64,000 nucleotides of DNA from Azospirillum sp. OGB3 (GCF_014192915.1 NZ_JACHYN010000014.1:62001-126000); one strand, 5' to 3'; shown: positions 20,677 through 29,394, numbered from the stretch's first letter. Translations and numbers: made by a program. The notes: a model not told the origin generated them from the letters alone.

Positions 20677-21666
20677 TCAGTGCGCGCCGGAATGGTTCCC
20701 GGCGTCGCGCGGCGTCGTGTTGGAGCGGCCGCCGACGATGTAACGCGACAGGTAGGTCGGCAGGACCACCTCGCAGCTCGACAGGTTGGTGATGCCAAGC
20801 TCCTTGAAGCCCGGCGCGCCGGCGGCGGCGACGTTGTCGGTCCGCAGCATCTCCACCTGATCGCGGGTCAGCGGCGGGGCGACGATCGGCGGCACCTTCT
20901 CCAGCAGGCCGCCCAGCGTCTCCGCCACGTTCCAGGGAATCGGCACGAGGAAGCGCTTGCGGCGGATCTCCCGCAGCATGAGCTGCATCAGCTCCTTGAA
21001 GCTGTAGACGCGCGGGCCGCCCAGCTCGAAGGTCCGGCCGGCTGCCGAATCCAGCGTCGCGGCGGCGGCGATGGCGTCGGCCAGATCGCCGACATAGACC
21101 GGCTGGAACTTCGTCGCCCCGCCGATCAGCGGCAGCGCCGGGGAAACCTGCGCCATGGCGGCGAACTTGTTGAAGAAGCCGTCCTCCGGCCCGAAGACGA
21201 TGCTCGGGCGGATGATGGTGGCGCCGGGGAAGGCCTGCGTCACCGCCTGCTCGCCCGCCGCCTTGGACTTGGCGTAGGCCGAGGCCGACTTGGCGTCGGC
21301 GCCGATGGCCGAGACGTGGACGAGGCGGCGCACGCCGCTGGCCTTGGCGATGCGGGCGATGCGCGCCGGGGCGTCGACATGCACGGTCTGGAAGTTCCAG
21401 GCCCCACGCTCGTACAGCGTGCCGATCAGGTTGATGACGGTGTCCGCGCCCTGGATGGCCCGCGCGACGGACTGGTCGTCCTTCACGTCGGCGGCCATCG
21501 GCACGATCTGGCCGACCGAGCCGGCGGTCTTCAGGAAATTGGCCTTGTTCGGATGGCGCGACACCACGCGCACGATGGCGCCGGTCTTGGCCAGGCGGCG
21601 AATGAGATGGCGGCCGACGAATCCCGAACCGCCGAACACCGTGACCACTTCAGAGCGATAGGACAT
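20677..21666 (-). CDS. complex I NDUFA9-like NAD(P)-binding epimerase-fold protein
   Basis: A 329-residue protein of the atypical short-chain dehydrogenase superfamily. The cofactor motif GGSGFVGRHLIRRL starts at residue 12. YAKSKAAGE keeps the YxxxK form of the active site. The overall pattern (VVSRHPNKANFLKTAG; FELGGPRVYSFKELM) resembles the NDUFA9 accessory subunit of respiratory complex I, which binds NADPH structurally and is common in alphaproteobacteria. The ATG at 21666 follows GGGAGAAGG. The open frame continues upstream through the tRNA gene and is not coding there. It is single-cistron, ending at the hairpin at 20621-20651. Confidence 0.85.
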   Translation of the reverse strand: MSYRSEVVTVFGGSGFVGRHLIRRLAKTGAIVRVVSRHPNKANFLKTAGSVGQIVPMAADVKDDQSVARAIQGADTVINLIGTLYERGAWNFQTVHVDAPARIARIAKASGVRRLVHVSAIGADAKSASAYAKSKAAGEQAVTQAFPGATIIRPSIVFGPEDGFFNKFAAMAQVSPALPLIGGATKFQPVYVGDLADAIAAAATLDSAAGRTFELGGPRVYSFKELMQLMLREIRRKRFLVPIPWNVAETLGGLLEKVPPIVAPPLTRDQVEMLRTDNVAAAGAPGFKELGITNLSSCEVVLPTYLSRYIVGGRSNTTPRDAGNHSGAH

Positions 21667-21849
21667 CGACCTTCTCCCGTGCCGTTGGGCCCGCAAATTC
21701 TTCCCTCCGGGCCGCCCGCCAGCGGGGCGGGGCGACCGGATCGGGGGTTGCTTATATAGAAACCTCCCTGGGGAGGCTAGGGCCTGACGCGCCGACCGCC
21801 GCCCATTTCGCGCCCGGCGGATCTTTCCGCGCAAAAGTGAAAAAAGCTG

Positions 21850-21878
21850 TTGACGGGTCTCCGCAGGACGGCTACATA
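21850..21878 (+). promoter_or_regulatory. sigma-70 promoter of tRNA-Leu
   Basis: TTGACG at 21850-21855, a 17-bp spacer and TACATA at 21873-21878. The predicted start is 7-10 bases before the mature tRNA 5' end. Confidence 0.65.
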
Positions 21879-21893
21879 AGCGGCCCACACCGA

Positions 21894-21980
21894 GCCCAGG
21901 TGGCGGAATTGGTAGACGCGCAGGTTTCAGGTACCTGTGGCAGAAATGTCGTGGAAGTTCGAGTCTTCTCCTGGGCACCA
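21894..21980 (+). tRNA. tRNA-Leu (CAG anticodon)
   Basis: An 87-nt gene with encoded CCA. Acceptor arms GCCCAGG (21894-21900) and CCTGGGC (21970-21976) pair perfectly. The anticodon stem CAGGT/ACCTG flanks the loop TTCAGGT with CAG at 21928-21930. The long variable arm (TGGCAGAAATGTCGTGG) is class II as expected for Leu, and GTTCGAGT is the T loop region. It reads CUG, the main Leu codon of the surrounding genes. Confidence 0.95.
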
Positions 21981-22103
21981 TATCTACCCGGCTGCGCCGC
22001 ATGCTACGGTCCTCCCCCAACGGGACGGAAAGGTAGCAGAGCGGCGTTCGTCGTTTCTGGGGTCCGTGGCCGGGGGCCGTCCTAATGAGCGGGAAGCCAC
22101 CCA

Positions 22104-22730
22104 ATGCCCATCGACCTCCATGACGGCGACCTGCCGGACGGTCTCGACCTGAAGTCCCTCGCCCGCGGCGGCGCCATCGCCATCGACACCGAGACCATGG
22201 GGTTGAACCCCCACCGCGACCGGCTCTGCCTGGTCCAGCTTTCCCCCGGCGACGGCACGGTGCATCTGGTCCAGTTCCGCAAGGGCCAGTACGAGGCGCC
22301 GAACCTGAAGCGCCTGCTCGCCGACCCCGACGTCACCAAGCTGTTCCACTTCGCCCGCTTCGACGTGGCGGTGATGCGGGCCTATCTCGGCGTCTCCTGC
22401 CAGCCGGTCTATTGCACCAAGGTGGCGTCCAAGCTGGTCCGCACCTTCACCGACAAGCACGGGCTGAAGGATCTGGTGAAGGACCTGCTGGGGGTGGAGC
22501 TGTCCAAGCAGCAGCAGTCCTCCGACTGGGGTGCTGCGGAGCTGACCCCGGAGCAGATGAAATACGCCGCCTCCGACGTGCTGCACCTGCACGACCTCAA
22601 GGAGAAGCTCGACGTCATGCTGGCGCGCGAGGGGCGGACCCACCTCGCCAAGGCCTGCTTCGACTTCCTGCCGGCCCGCGGGGAGCTGGACCTCGGCGGC
22701 TGGGAACAGCCGGACATTCTGTCGCATTGA
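22104..22730 (+). CDS. rnd: RNase D-type 3'-5' exonuclease
   Basis: A 208-residue DEDDy exonuclease. Exo I is DTE (Asp28, Glu30), Exo II is in HFARFDVAVM and Exo III is YAASD (Tyr154, Asp158). It lacks the C-terminal HRDC domains of E. coli RNase D, so it corresponds to the short RNase D form common in alphaproteobacteria. RNase D trims 3' ends of tRNA precursors. The gene sits 123 bases downstream of tRNA-Leu on the same strand, which is suggestive but may be chance. Confidence 0.85.
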   Translation: MPIDLHDGDLPDGLDLKSLARGGAIAIDTETMGLNPHRDRLCLVQLSPGDGTVHLVQFRKGQYEAPNLKRLLADPDVTKLFHFARFDVAVMRAYLGVSCQPVYCTKVASKLVRTFTDKHGLKDLVKDLLGVELSKQQQSSDWGAAELTPEQMKYAASDVLHLHDLKEKLDVMLAREGRTHLAKACFDFLPARGELDLGGWEQPDILSH

Positions 22731-22930
22731 GGCCGGTCGCGTTGACGGCCGGCGCTGGGACTTGAGCCGCGGTGGAATAGGTCAAGCCCTCCGGACGTTG
22801 ATTTGACCGGACGCGCGCGGGTGGGCATACTGCCCGCGCGGTGGCTGGCCCGTTGTCGCGGATACGCGCCTCGCCAGCCGGAGTACCCATATTCGGCCCC
22901 GTGTGCCAACCAGAAGAGGCAAGCACCGCC

Positions 22931-23947
22931 TTGACGAGCCTGACCGCAACCAGCCTGATCGATTGCCCGGCCGACGGCGCGCCCGACGCCGCGGCCGGCC
23001 GCGACATCGCCAGCGCCCGGCGCGTCCTGCGGATGGAGGCCGAGGCCCTGACCGCGCTGGCGGACGGGCTGGACGGCGCCTTCGTGCGCGCTCTGGACCG
23101 GCTGGCCGGGATAACCGGGCGCGTCGTCGTCTCCGGCATGGGCAAATCCGGTCATGTGGCGCGCAAGATCGCCGCGACCCTGGCCTCCACCGGAACGCCG
23201 GCCTTCTTCGTCCATCCCGGCGAGGCGAGCCACGGCGACCTCGGCATGATCGCCCGGCAGGACGCGGTGATCGCCCTGTCCAATTCCGGCGAAACGCACG
23301 AGCTGTCGGACATCGTCGCCTACACCCGCCGCTTCGACATTCCGCTGATCGGCATCACCCGGCGCGCCGGCTCCTCCCTGGCCGAGCAGTCGGACGTGGC
23401 GCTGGTGCTGCCGCCGGCCCCGGAGGCCTGCCCGCTGGGGCTGGCCCCGACCACGTCGAGCACGATGATGCTGGCGCTGGGCGACGCGCTGGCGGTGGCG
23501 CTGCTGGAACGGCGCGGCTTCACGGCGGCGGATTTCAAGCAGTTCCACCCCGGCGGCCAGCTCGGCCGGGCGCTGCTGAAGGTGACCGACGTGATGCACA
23601 AGGGCGACGATATGCCCCTGTGCGCCTTGGATACGCCGCTTTCCACCGTCATATTCGAAATGACGGCCAAGCGGCTGGGCTGCGTCGGCGTGGTGGACGC
23701 CATGGGCGCTCTGGCCGGGGTGATCACGGACGGCGACCTCCGCCGCCACCTGACGCCGGAGCTGTGGGCCGAGCGCGCCGACAGCATCATGTCGCCGCGG
23801 CCCAAGACGATTCGCCCCAAGGCGCTGGTCGAAGAGGCGCTGCGGGAGATGAACGCAAAGCAGATCACCAGCCTGTTCGTGGTGGAGGCGGACCGGCCGC
23901 TCGGTGTTGTGCACATTCACGATTGCCTGCGCGCCGGGGCGGCGTGA
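22931..23947 (+). CDS. kdsD: arabinose-5-phosphate isomerase (KpsF/GutQ)
   Basis: A 338-residue enzyme interconverting ribulose-5-phosphate and arabinose-5-phosphate, the first step to Kdo for LPS. It has an N-terminal SIS domain (VVSGMGKSGHVARKIAATL; HPGEASHGDLG; SNSGET) and two C-terminal CBS domains from about residue 220. The start is uncertain: the TTG at 22931 is chosen because AGAGG lies upstream and the extra residues from a GTG at 22841 look non-conserved. It heads the LPS/nitrogen block. kdsC, found between kdsD and lptC in E. coli, is absent here. Confidence 0.9.
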   Translation: MTSLTATSLIDCPADGAPDAAAGRDIASARRVLRMEAEALTALADGLDGAFVRALDRLAGITGRVVVSGMGKSGHVARKIAATLASTGTPAFFVHPGEASHGDLGMIARQDAVIALSNSGETHELSDIVAYTRRFDIPLIGITRRAGSSLAEQSDVALVLPPAPEACPLGLAPTTSSTMMLALGDALAVALLERRGFTAADFKQFHPGGQLGRALLKVTDVMHKGDDMPLCALDTPLSTVIFEMTAKRLGCVGVVDAMGALAGVITDGDLRRHLTPELWAERADSIMSPRPKTIRPKALVEEALREMNAKQITSLFVVEADRPLGVVHIHDCLRAGAA

Positions 23948-23973
23948 CGGGCAGCCGGAGGACGGTTGACGCC

Positions 23974-24711
23974 ATGGACAGCGACCTGAAGGATCGGACG
24001 GTGAACACGCAGGAGCGGCGCGCGGATGCGCCTTCCCTCGCGGCGCAGCTCATGGCCATGCCGGGAGCGGAGCCGGAGGGCGAGGCGGCCAAGCGCGTCC
24101 ACCGGCGCCGGGAGATCCGCCCGGTCAGCCGGGTCTACAGCCGTTTCGTCACCGGGATGAAATTCGCGCTTCCGGCGCTGGCGCTGGCCGTGATGGCGCT
24201 GATCGCCGTCTGGCCCTCGCTGACCGAGCTGCCGACCCTGCGCATCTCCGCCGACAAGGGCCAGCTTGAAATGATCAAGCCGCGCTACATCGCGGTGGAC
24301 GAGGAGAACCAGCCCTTCTCGCTGGTGGCCGCCAAGGCCGATCGGATCGCCGACCAGCCGGACATCATGCTGCTCGACCAGCCGGAGGCCGAGATGACCC
24401 AGACCGACGGCACCTGGGTGACCATCCGCTCCGACAAGGGCTGGTACAACCAGGTCACCGGCATCCTGCTGATGCGCGGCCATGTCCGCGTCATGCGCGA
24501 CGACGGCAACGAATTCACCACAGAGGAAGCGGAATCCGACATCCGCAAAGGCACCGCCTGGGGCGATGTCCATGTCGTGGGCCAGGGGCCGCAGGGCGTC
24601 ATCAACGCCGAGGGCTTCCGCCTGTCCGACCGTGGCAAGACGATGGTGTTCCTGAACCAGTCCAAGGCCGACGTCCAGGCCGCCGAAAGCCCGGGAGGAA
24701 AGACGCGTTGA
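23974..24711 (+). CDS. lptC: LPS export protein LptC
   Basis: A 245-residue bitopic inner-membrane protein. One helix lies at about residues 63-80 (FALPALALAVMALIAVWP) after a basic cytoplasmic part, followed by a periplasmic beta-jellyroll with EEN, KADRIADQPD and the LptC/OstA-like strands. It takes LPS from the LptBFG complex and hands it to LptA. GGAGG precedes the ATG by 12 bases. Its stop codon overlaps the LptA start (TTGA). The N-terminal cytoplasmic extension of about 60 residues is longer than in E. coli. Confidence 0.88.
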   Translation: MDSDLKDRTVNTQERRADAPSLAAQLMAMPGAEPEGEAAKRVHRRREIRPVSRVYSRFVTGMKFALPALALAVMALIAVWPSLTELPTLRISADKGQLEMIKPRYIAVDEENQPFSLVAAKADRIADQPDIMLLDQPEAEMTQTDGTWVTIRSDKGWYNQVTGILLMRGHVRVMRDDGNEFTTEEAESDIRKGTAWGDVHVVGQGPQGVINAEGFRLSDRGKTMVFLNQSKADVQAAESPGGKTR

Positions 24712-25646
24712 GTGCAGCCACCCTTGCGGCCCCGCTGTTGGCCGCGCTCCTCCTGCTGTCGGGGGCGTCGATTCCGGTGGCGGCCCAGGGGCTGCCCGGC
24801 CTCGGCGGCGGCCCCAACCCGGTCGAGGTCGATGCCGATCAGGCCATCGAATGGCACCAGGACGTGCGCGCCTACGTGGCGCGCGGCAACGCCTCGGCCA
24901 AACGCGCCGACAGCACCGTCTACGCCGACGTGCTGACCGCCTACTACCGCGAGGTGCCCGGCAAGGGGAACGAGGTGTTCCAGCTCCTCGCTGAGGGCAA
25001 CGTGCGCATCGTCAGCCCGACCCAGGAGGTCTTCGGCGAACGCGGCGTCTACGACGTGGACAAGCAGGTGGCGGTGGTCACCGGGCGCAACCTGAAACTG
25101 GTCACCCGCACCGACATCGTGACGGCGCGCGACACGCTGGAATATTACGAGGCGAAGAACCTGACGGTGGCCCGCGGCGACGCCGTGGCCGTGCGCATCG
25201 CCAACGGCGACCGGCTGCGCGCCGACATCCTGATCGGTCAGCTCAGGAAGATGCCCGACGGCTCGACCCAGATGGAGCGCATCGACGGCGCGGGCAGCGT
25301 GGTGGTGACCACCGCGACCGACGTCGCGCTGTCCGATAAGCTGGTCTATTCGGTGGCCGACGAGACGGCGGTGCTGCTGGGCAACGTCAAGATCACCCGC
25401 AACGACAACCAGCTCAACGGCGACGCCGCCGAGATGAACATGAAAACCAAGGTCAACCGGGTGATCGCCGGTCCCGCCACCGGCGGCCGGGTGATGGGCC
25501 TTCTGATCCCCGGCCAGGAGCCGGGCGCGCCCGGCGGCGCGGCCTCCGCCGGCCGGCCCACCGCGCAGACGGGCGGCAAGCCCGCCGTCCAATCGGGCGG
25601 TACGCCGGCCGTCCAATCGGGCGGCACGCCCGCCGCGAAGCCCTGA
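24708..25646 (+). CDS. lptA: LPS transport protein LptA with repeat tail
   Basis: A 312-residue periplasmic bridge protein with a TTG start, supported by GGGAGGAAAG 5 bases upstream and a 4-base overlap with lptC. The signal peptide is residues 1-26. The OstA/LptA beta-jellyroll fills most of the rest, with KVNRVIAGPATGGRV near the C-terminus. The last 50 residues are Gly/Ala/Pro-rich and include a 24-bp repeat (AVQSGGTP) in tandem at 25584-25631. This tail is low-complexity and likely disordered. It should polymerise and shuttle LPS to the outer-membrane LptDE. Confidence 0.87.
   Translation: MSAATLAAPLLAALLLLSGASIPVAAQGLPGLGGGPNPVEVDADQAIEWHQDVRAYVARGNASAKRADSTVYADVLTAYYREVPGKGNEVFQLLAEGNVRIVSPTQEVFGERGVYDVDKQVAVVTGRNLKLVTRTDIVTARDTLEYYEAKNLTVARGDAVAVRIANGDRLRADILIGQLRKMPDGSTQMERIDGAGSVVVTTATDVALSDKLVYSVADETAVLLGNVKITRNDNQLNGDAAEMNMKTKVNRVIAGPATGGRVMGLLIPGQEPGAPGGAASAGRPTAQTGGKPAVQSGGTPAVQSGGTPAAKP
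25584..25631 (+). repeat. 24-bp tandem repeat in lptA tail
   Basis: Two copies (25584-25607 and 25608-25631) encoding AVQSGGTP, differing only at third positions, preceded by a degenerate copy (AQTGGKP). Confidence 0.75.
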
Positions 25647-25664
25647 CGACCCGGCAGCGAATCA

Positions 25665-26489
25665 ATGGCCATGGACATCGAAGACCGGGACCTCGGCGGT
25701 CCGACCCTTTCCGCCCCGAACGCGTCGGGTCACCCGGCGGGTCAACACGCCACCGACCAGCGCCCGGCCGAAGGGCTGGTGGCCCTGCATCTGGGCAAGG
25801 CCTACAAGAAGCGCCCGGTCGTCCGCGACGTGACCGTGACGGTCCAGCGCGGCGAGGCGGTCGGCCTGCTCGGTCCCAACGGGGCGGGCAAGACGACCTG
25901 CTTCTACATGATCACGGGGCTGATCGCCGCCGACTCCGGGACCATCCTGCTCGACGGGCAGGACATCACGGCGCTGCCCATGTATCGCCGGGCGCGGCTG
26001 GGCATCGGCTACCTGCCGCAGGAGGCGTCGATCTTCCGCGGCATGTCGGTGGAGAACAACATCCGCTCAGTTCTGGAGGTGGTCGAGCCCAACCGCGACA
26101 CGCGCGAGCAGATGCTGGACGAGCTTCTGGCGGAGTTCTCGATCACGCACCTGCGCCGCGCCCCGGCGCTGGCGCTGTCGGGCGGCGAGCGGCGGCGCGT
26201 CGAGATCGCCCGCGCGCTGGCCTCGCAGCCGCACTTCATCCTGCTCGACGAGCCTTTGGCCGGCATCGACCCGATCGCGGTGAACGACATCCGCGAACTG
26301 GTCAGCCACCTGCGCGACCGCGGCATCGGCGTGCTCATCACCGACCACAACGTGCGTGAAACGCTCGACCTCGTCGATCGGGCATACATCTTGCACGATG
26401 GTGTGGTACTAATGGAGGGAGAGCCGGCCGAGATCGTGGCGCACGAGGATGTGCGCCGGGTCTACCTCGGCGACCGGTTCAGCCTCTAG
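25665..26489 (+). CDS. lptB: LPS export ABC transporter ATPase LptB
   Basis: A 274-residue cytoplasmic ATPase that powers LPS extraction from the inner membrane with LptF and LptG, which are not in this window. Walker A is GPNGAGKTT, the signature LSGGERRR, Walker B ILLDEP, and the switch His is in ITDHN. The first ~35 residues are a variable extension. It follows lptA by 18 bases and is followed by rpoN 16 bases later, the conserved order seen in many Proteobacteria. Confidence 0.94.
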   Translation: MAMDIEDRDLGGPTLSAPNASGHPAGQHATDQRPAEGLVALHLGKAYKKRPVVRDVTVTVQRGEAVGLLGPNGAGKTTCFYMITGLIAADSGTILLDGQDITALPMYRRARLGIGYLPQEASIFRGMSVENNIRSVLEVVEPNRDTREQMLDELLAEFSITHLRRAPALALSGGERRRVEIARALASQPHFILLDEPLAGIDPIAVNDIRELVSHLRDRGIGVLITDHNVRETLDLVDRAYILHDGVVLMEGEPAEIVAHEDVRRVYLGDRFSL

Positions 26490-26505
26490 TTCGGTTTCCC
26501 TGCCC

Positions 26506-28083
26506 ATGGCGCTCAGCCAACGCCTCGATCTTCGTCAGACCCAGTCCCTGGTGATGACTCCGCAGCTGCAGCAGGCCATCAAGCTGCTGCAGCTGTCGAA
26601 CATCGAACTGTCGGACTTCGTGGACCGCGAGATCGAACAGAACCCTCTGCTGGAGCGCGACGGCGGTCCCGGCGAGGGCGGCGGCGAGTCCGGGGGCGAC
26701 GGTGCCGGCGACGGCGGGGGCGAGCCCGGTGCGGTGGATCTCGCCGCTCCGGAGGAGCGCCAGCCGCCGATGACCGACGGGCGCACCCGCGACACGGTGG
26801 AGATGACCTCGTCGGAGACGATGGGATCGGCCTCCGACGCGCCGCTCGACACCGATTTCGAGAATGTCTATTCCGACGACCGTTTCTCCGACGGCACCGA
26901 CGGGTCCAGCGACGTCTACGGTTCCTGGCAGGAACGCGGCGGTCGCGGCGGCTTCGAGGACGACGAGTCCAACCTGGAAGCCACGCTGACCGGCCAGAAG
27001 AGCCTGCGCGACCACCTGACCGAACAGTTGAAGATCGACCTGCCGGACCTCGGCGACCAGCTCATCGGCCTGGCGCTGATCGACCTGCTGGACGAGGCCG
27101 GCTGGCTCACCGGGCTGGAGGTCGATAGCCTCGCGGGGCAGCTCGGCTGCGCGCCGGAGCGGGTCGAGCGTGTGCTCGCCGCCTGCCAGCGCTTCGACCC
27201 GCCGGGCATCTTCGCGCGGTCGCTGAAGGAATGTCTGGCGATCCAGCTGCGCGAGAAGAACCGCTTCGACCCGGCGATGGAAGCCCTGCTCGATCACCTG
27301 GAGCTGCTGGCGGCGCGCAACCTGCCGGCGTTGATGAAGGTCTGCGGTGTGGACGCCGAGGACGTCGCCGACATGGTGGCGGAGATCCGCAAGCTGAACC
27401 CCAAGCCGGCGCTCAGCTTCGACCACACGCCCGCCCAGCTTGTCACCCCCGACATCCTGATGCGCGCCAACCCCGGCGGCGGCTGGCTGATCGACCTCAA
27501 CCCGGACACCTTGCCGCGGGTGCTGGTCAACCACCGCTACTTCGCGCGGATCTCCGGCACCGCGCGCAACAAGGCGGACAAGGAATACATCACCGAACGC
27601 TTCCAGTCGGCCAACTGGCTGGTCAAGTCGCTGCACCAGCGCGCCACCACGATTTTGAAGGTGGCGAGCGAGATCATCCGGCAGCAGGACGCTTTCTTCA
27701 TCCACGGCGTCTCCCATCTGAAGCCGTTGATCCTGCGCGACATCGCTGAGGCGATCGGCATGCACGAGAGCACGGTCAGCCGGGTCACAACCAACAAATT
27801 CATGGCGACGCCGCGCGGCGTGTTCGAGTTGAAGTATTTCTTCACCTCCGCCATCCAGGGGGCCGACGGGCAGGCCGCCCACTCGGCGGAAGCCGTGCGT
27901 TACCGCATCAAGGCGATGATCGACGCCGAGAAGCCGGACGACGTGCTGTCGGACGATAAAATCGTCGAAATCCTTCGTGGTGAAGGGATCGACATTGCGC
28001 GCCGGACGGTCGCGAAGTATCGTGAAGCGATGCGCATTCCGTCATCGGTGCAGCGACGCCGTGCCAAGATGTCACGCATGTAA
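26506..28083 (+). CDS. rpoN: RNA polymerase sigma-54 factor
   Basis: The alternative sigma factor for nitrogen-fixation and assimilation genes, 525 residues. Region I (about 1-50) is Gln/Leu-rich (LRQTQSLVMTPQLQQA). Region II is acidic and Gly-rich (about 50-160). The core-binding domain follows, then a helix-turn-helix (ESTVSRVTTNKFM), and the RpoN box ARRTVAKYR is at residues 498-506. The ATG at 26506 is chosen because MALSQRLDLRQTQ is the conserved start; no strong Shine-Dalgarno sequence is visible, so it may rely on coupling with lptB. Confidence 0.96.
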   Translation: MALSQRLDLRQTQSLVMTPQLQQAIKLLQLSNIELSDFVDREIEQNPLLERDGGPGEGGGESGGDGAGDGGGEPGAVDLAAPEERQPPMTDGRTRDTVEMTSSETMGSASDAPLDTDFENVYSDDRFSDGTDGSSDVYGSWQERGGRGGFEDDESNLEATLTGQKSLRDHLTEQLKIDLPDLGDQLIGLALIDLLDEAGWLTGLEVDSLAGQLGCAPERVERVLAACQRFDPPGIFARSLKECLAIQLREKNRFDPAMEALLDHLELLAARNLPALMKVCGVDAEDVADMVAEIRKLNPKPALSFDHTPAQLVTPDILMRANPGGGWLIDLNPDTLPRVLVNHRYFARISGTARNKADKEYITERFQSANWLVKSLHQRATTILKVASEIIRQQDAFFIHGVSHLKPLILRDIAEAIGMHESTVSRVTTNKFMATPRGVFELKYFFTSAIQGADGQAAHSAEAVRYRIKAMIDAEKPDDVLSDDKIVEILRGEGIDIARRTVAKYREAMRIPSSVQRRRAKMSRM

Positions 28084-28109
28084 CCGGGCCGGGAGGGGGT
28101 CGTCCTTGA

Positions 28110-28138
28110 TTGACAGCCCATACCGCCGTCACTATGGT
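28110..28138 (+). promoter_or_regulatory. sigma-70 promoter of hpf-ptsN
   Basis: TTGACA at 28110-28115, a 17-bp spacer and TATGGT at 28133-28138, about 60 bases before the hpf ATG. The near-perfect -35 suggests that hpf-ptsN is expressed on its own in addition to any read-through from rpoN. Confidence 0.65.
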
Positions 28139-28206
28139 CCCCGTCCGCACGTGGCGGCCTTCCGTCGTCCTATGTCTATCGCGGACCAGATTGGAAACAT
28201 CCCAAA

Positions 28207-28803
28207 ATGCAACTGACCGTCAAAGGCAAGCAGCTTGACGTTGGCGACGCTCTGCGCACCCACGTCGCGGACAGCCTGAACACCATCGTCGGCAAGTATT
28301 TCAACAAGCCGATCGAGGCCAACGTCGTCCTGACGCGCGAAGCGCATCTGTTCAAGGCCGACATCCAGGTGCACGTCGGTCGTGGGATCGTCCTTCAGAG
28401 CGCGTCCGACGCCACCGAGCCGTATCCCGCCTTCGACACCGCGTGCGAGAAGCTGGCCAAGCGCCTGCGCCGCTACAAGCGCCGCCTGCGCGACCACCAC
28501 AGCGTCGAAGCCCCCGCGCAGGAAGCCTTCCCGGCCCGCTACCAGATTCTGGAAGCGGAGAAGGACGAGGCCCATGTGGAGAGCGAAGAGGCCGCTGCCG
28601 AAGAGGCGCAGCCCATCGTGATCGCCGAGATGGAAACCAACATCGCGACCCTGGCGGTCAGCGAGGCGGTGATGCGCATGGAGCTCGCCGACGCTCCGGC
28701 CCTGATGTTCCGCAACGGCGCCCATGGCCGCCTGAACCTGGTCTACCGCCGCGCCGATGGCAACATCGGTTGGGTGGACCCGGCGGAGAAGGCCGGCGCC
28801 TGA
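28207..28803 (+). CDS. hpf: long ribosome hibernation promoting factor
   Basis: A 198-residue ribosome-associated protein. The N-terminal domain (about 1-100, MQLTVKGKQLDVGDALR) is the S30AE/YfiA fold that blocks the decoding site, with a basic helix AKRLRRYKRRLRDHH. The acidic linker (100-140) leads to a C-terminal domain (about 145-198) found only in long HPF, which dimerises 70S ribosomes into 100S particles. It therefore likely stores ribosomes in stationary or starved cells. Confidence 0.92.
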   Translation: MQLTVKGKQLDVGDALRTHVADSLNTIVGKYFNKPIEANVVLTREAHLFKADIQVHVGRGIVLQSASDATEPYPAFDTACEKLAKRLRRYKRRLRDHHSVEAPAQEAFPARYQILEAEKDEAHVESEEAAAEEAQPIVIAEMETNIATLAVSEAVMRMELADAPALMFRNGAHGRLNLVYRRADGNIGWVDPAEKAGA

Positions 28804-28837
28804 GTCCGGTCCGCGTTCCAACCACATCCATAGCGTC

Positions 28838-29296
28838 ATGCTCGATCTCATCACGCCGCACGCCATCCTCCCGAACCTGAAGGCCGGCAGCAAAAAGCAG
28901 GCCCTGCAGGACTTGGCGCGCAAGGCGTCCGAGCTGACCGGCCAGCACGAACGGGCGATCTTCGACGTCCTTCTGGAGCGCGAGCGGTTGGGCACCACCG
29001 GCGTGGGTCATGGCATCGCCATCCCGCACGGCAAGCTGCCCAACCTCGACCGCGTCCACGGGGTCTTCGCCCGGCTGGAGCGGCCCATCGACTTCGATGC
29101 GATCGATGAGCAGCCGGTCGATCTGATTTTCCTGCTGTTGGCTCCGGATCATGCCGGCGCCGACCATCTGAAGGCGCTGGCCCGTGTGTCGCGCCTGCTG
29201 CGCGACCGGTCCATGTGCGAGAAGCTGCGCGGTTCGGACTCGGCGGACGCGATCTACGCGTTGCTGACCCAGCACGAAGCCAGCCACGCGGCCTAA
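28838..29296 (+). CDS. ptsN: PTS-Ntr EIIA component
   Basis: A 152-residue EIIA-Ntr protein, the last step of the nitrogen phosphotransferase chain. The phosphorylated residue is His64 in GIAIPHGK. The ATG at 28838 follows hpf by 34 bases; upstream starts would overlap hpf. Enzyme I (PtsP) is encoded at 32732 in this window, but no NPr-like carrier (ptsO) gene is visible. The phosphorylation state of EIIA-Ntr regulates partners such as K+ transporters and sigma-factor-linked processes in other bacteria. Confidence 0.92.
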   Translation: MLDLITPHAILPNLKAGSKKQALQDLARKASELTGQHERAIFDVLLERERLGTTGVGHGIAIPHGKLPNLDRVHGVFARLERPIDFDAIDEQPVDLIFLLLAPDHAGADHLKALARVSRLLRDRSMCEKLRGSDSADAIYALLTQHEASHAA

Positions 29297-29316
29297 GACG
29301 CGCGTCCTGTGGACAT

Positions 29317-29354
29317 GAAAACGGGAGAGCCGGTGGCTCTCCCGTTTTCGTTTT
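29317..29354 (+). terminator. strong rho-independent terminator after ptsN
   Basis: A perfect 15-bp stem (29317-29331 with 29335-29349), a 3-base loop and a GTTTT tail, 20 bases past the ptsN stop. It closes the kdsD-ptsN block. Confidence 0.9.
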
Positions 29355-29394
29355 GCGGCACCCGGTGCCGCCGCTTTCGCGGGCGAAAACGACA

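Noticed and set aside
20677..22104. Extension of the NDUFA9-like frame across the tRNA-Leu gene
   Set aside because: The frame upstream of 21666 crosses a tRNA and its promoter; the start with a Shine-Dalgarno sequence is at 21666.
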